Shown here: positions 63,796-64,000 of the stretch, one piece after another
Position numbering within the stretch: the first letter of the stretch is position 1
Layout of the letters: every line of letters starts with the position of its first letter
Assembly (NCBI GenBank): GCA_033297075.1
Contig: MU858056.1
Span: forward strand, 1-64,000
Direction: 5' to 3'
DNA length: 64,000 nucleotides
From: Rhypophila decipiens
Taxonomy: Eukaryota > Ascomycota > Sordariomycetes > Sordariales > Naviculisporaceae
Notes under the pieces: model-generated
Databases searched by the model: none
What the model saw: the letters and a program-made list of their open reading frames with translations, nothing else
Told to the model about the DNA's origin: nothing
Program-made: the position numbers and the translations under genes

Positions 63796-64000
63796 TTTTG
63801 GGGGGGTGTTTTGTCCAAATGGATGTGATGGACGTTGTTGTTCAGTTTGTTGTGTAATAGTTGGGAGCTCGGGGGTTTGAGAGCAGATGGGTTGTTTGCG
63901 ACTTTGCGCCGGCTAGGATAAATCGGCCGGTTCAGAATATCCGAGTCGTATCGTATCCGTAGAGGTGTCAACCTCGGCGTGTATGATTCGTCCCGAACTT
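63796..64000. promoter_or_regulatory. PEX11-family gene upstream region, cut by the window edge
   Basis: 205 bases 5' of the start codon. No further gene is visible before the window ends. Confidence 0.35.

Overview
The window is nuclear DNA from a filamentous ascomycete (Pezizomycotina, most likely a Sordariomycete; I cannot name the species). The genes are eukaryotic, split by short GT-AG introns (mostly 52-91 nt), spaced by 0.3-5 kb and placed on both strands without operons. The gene set (DOT1, LIG4, ATG16, VPS16, a Dma1-type FHA-RING ligase, a HAM1-like protein, a Golgi pH regulator homologue, GPI-type Ser/Thr-rich proteins) is typical of moulds. Exon junctions given here were worked out by hand from splice motifs and reading phase, with no transcript support.

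Left part (1-25 kb): an uncharacterised coiled-coil protein (+), DNA ligase IV (+), a HAM1-like protein (-), a 3.2-kb gene-poor stretch, histone H3K79 methyltransferase DOT1 (+), ATG16 (-) and VPS16 (+) sharing one 658-bp divergent upstream region, the FHA-RING ubiquitin ligase DMA1 (-) and the alpha subunit of the mitochondrial processing peptidase, MAS2 (+).

Middle (25-48 kb): a 9.1-kb apparently intronless gene for the bridge-like lipid transfer protein FMP27/BLTP2/Hobbit (-). It is followed by a small patch of gene relics (a C-terminal exon-like piece and a secreted-protein gene with a stop and two frame breaks), then a four-exon glycine-rich membrane protein resembling the Tim17/22/23 fold (-). 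Three translation genes come next: eIF4B (+), the ribosome-maturation GTPase EFL1/RIA1 (-) and eIF3 subunit L (+). EFL1 and eIF3L are divergent.

Right part (48-64 kb): a 5.2-kb stretch with no convincing protein gene but with a tRNA-like element that has A-box and B-box sequences, inverted repeats and a hairpin. Then come a universal stress protein gene (+) whose 5' half is oddly separated from the rest by about 1 kb of coding-like but broken sequence, a Golgi pH regulator (GPHR/GTG) homologue (+), a Cys-rich, Ser/Thr-rich, probably GPI-anchored secreted protein (+) and a PEX11-family peroxisomal protein (-).

The genes are mostly independent housekeeping functions: DNA repair and chromatin, membrane traffic and autophagy, lipid transfer, translation, mitochondria and peroxisomes. 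I see no biosynthetic cluster, defence island, CRISPR array or intact transposon. The most interesting signals are the broken secreted-protein gene, the unresolved 5' part of the stress-protein gene, the tRNA-like element and the eIF4B gene whose start codon lies alone in a 4-nt coding exon.
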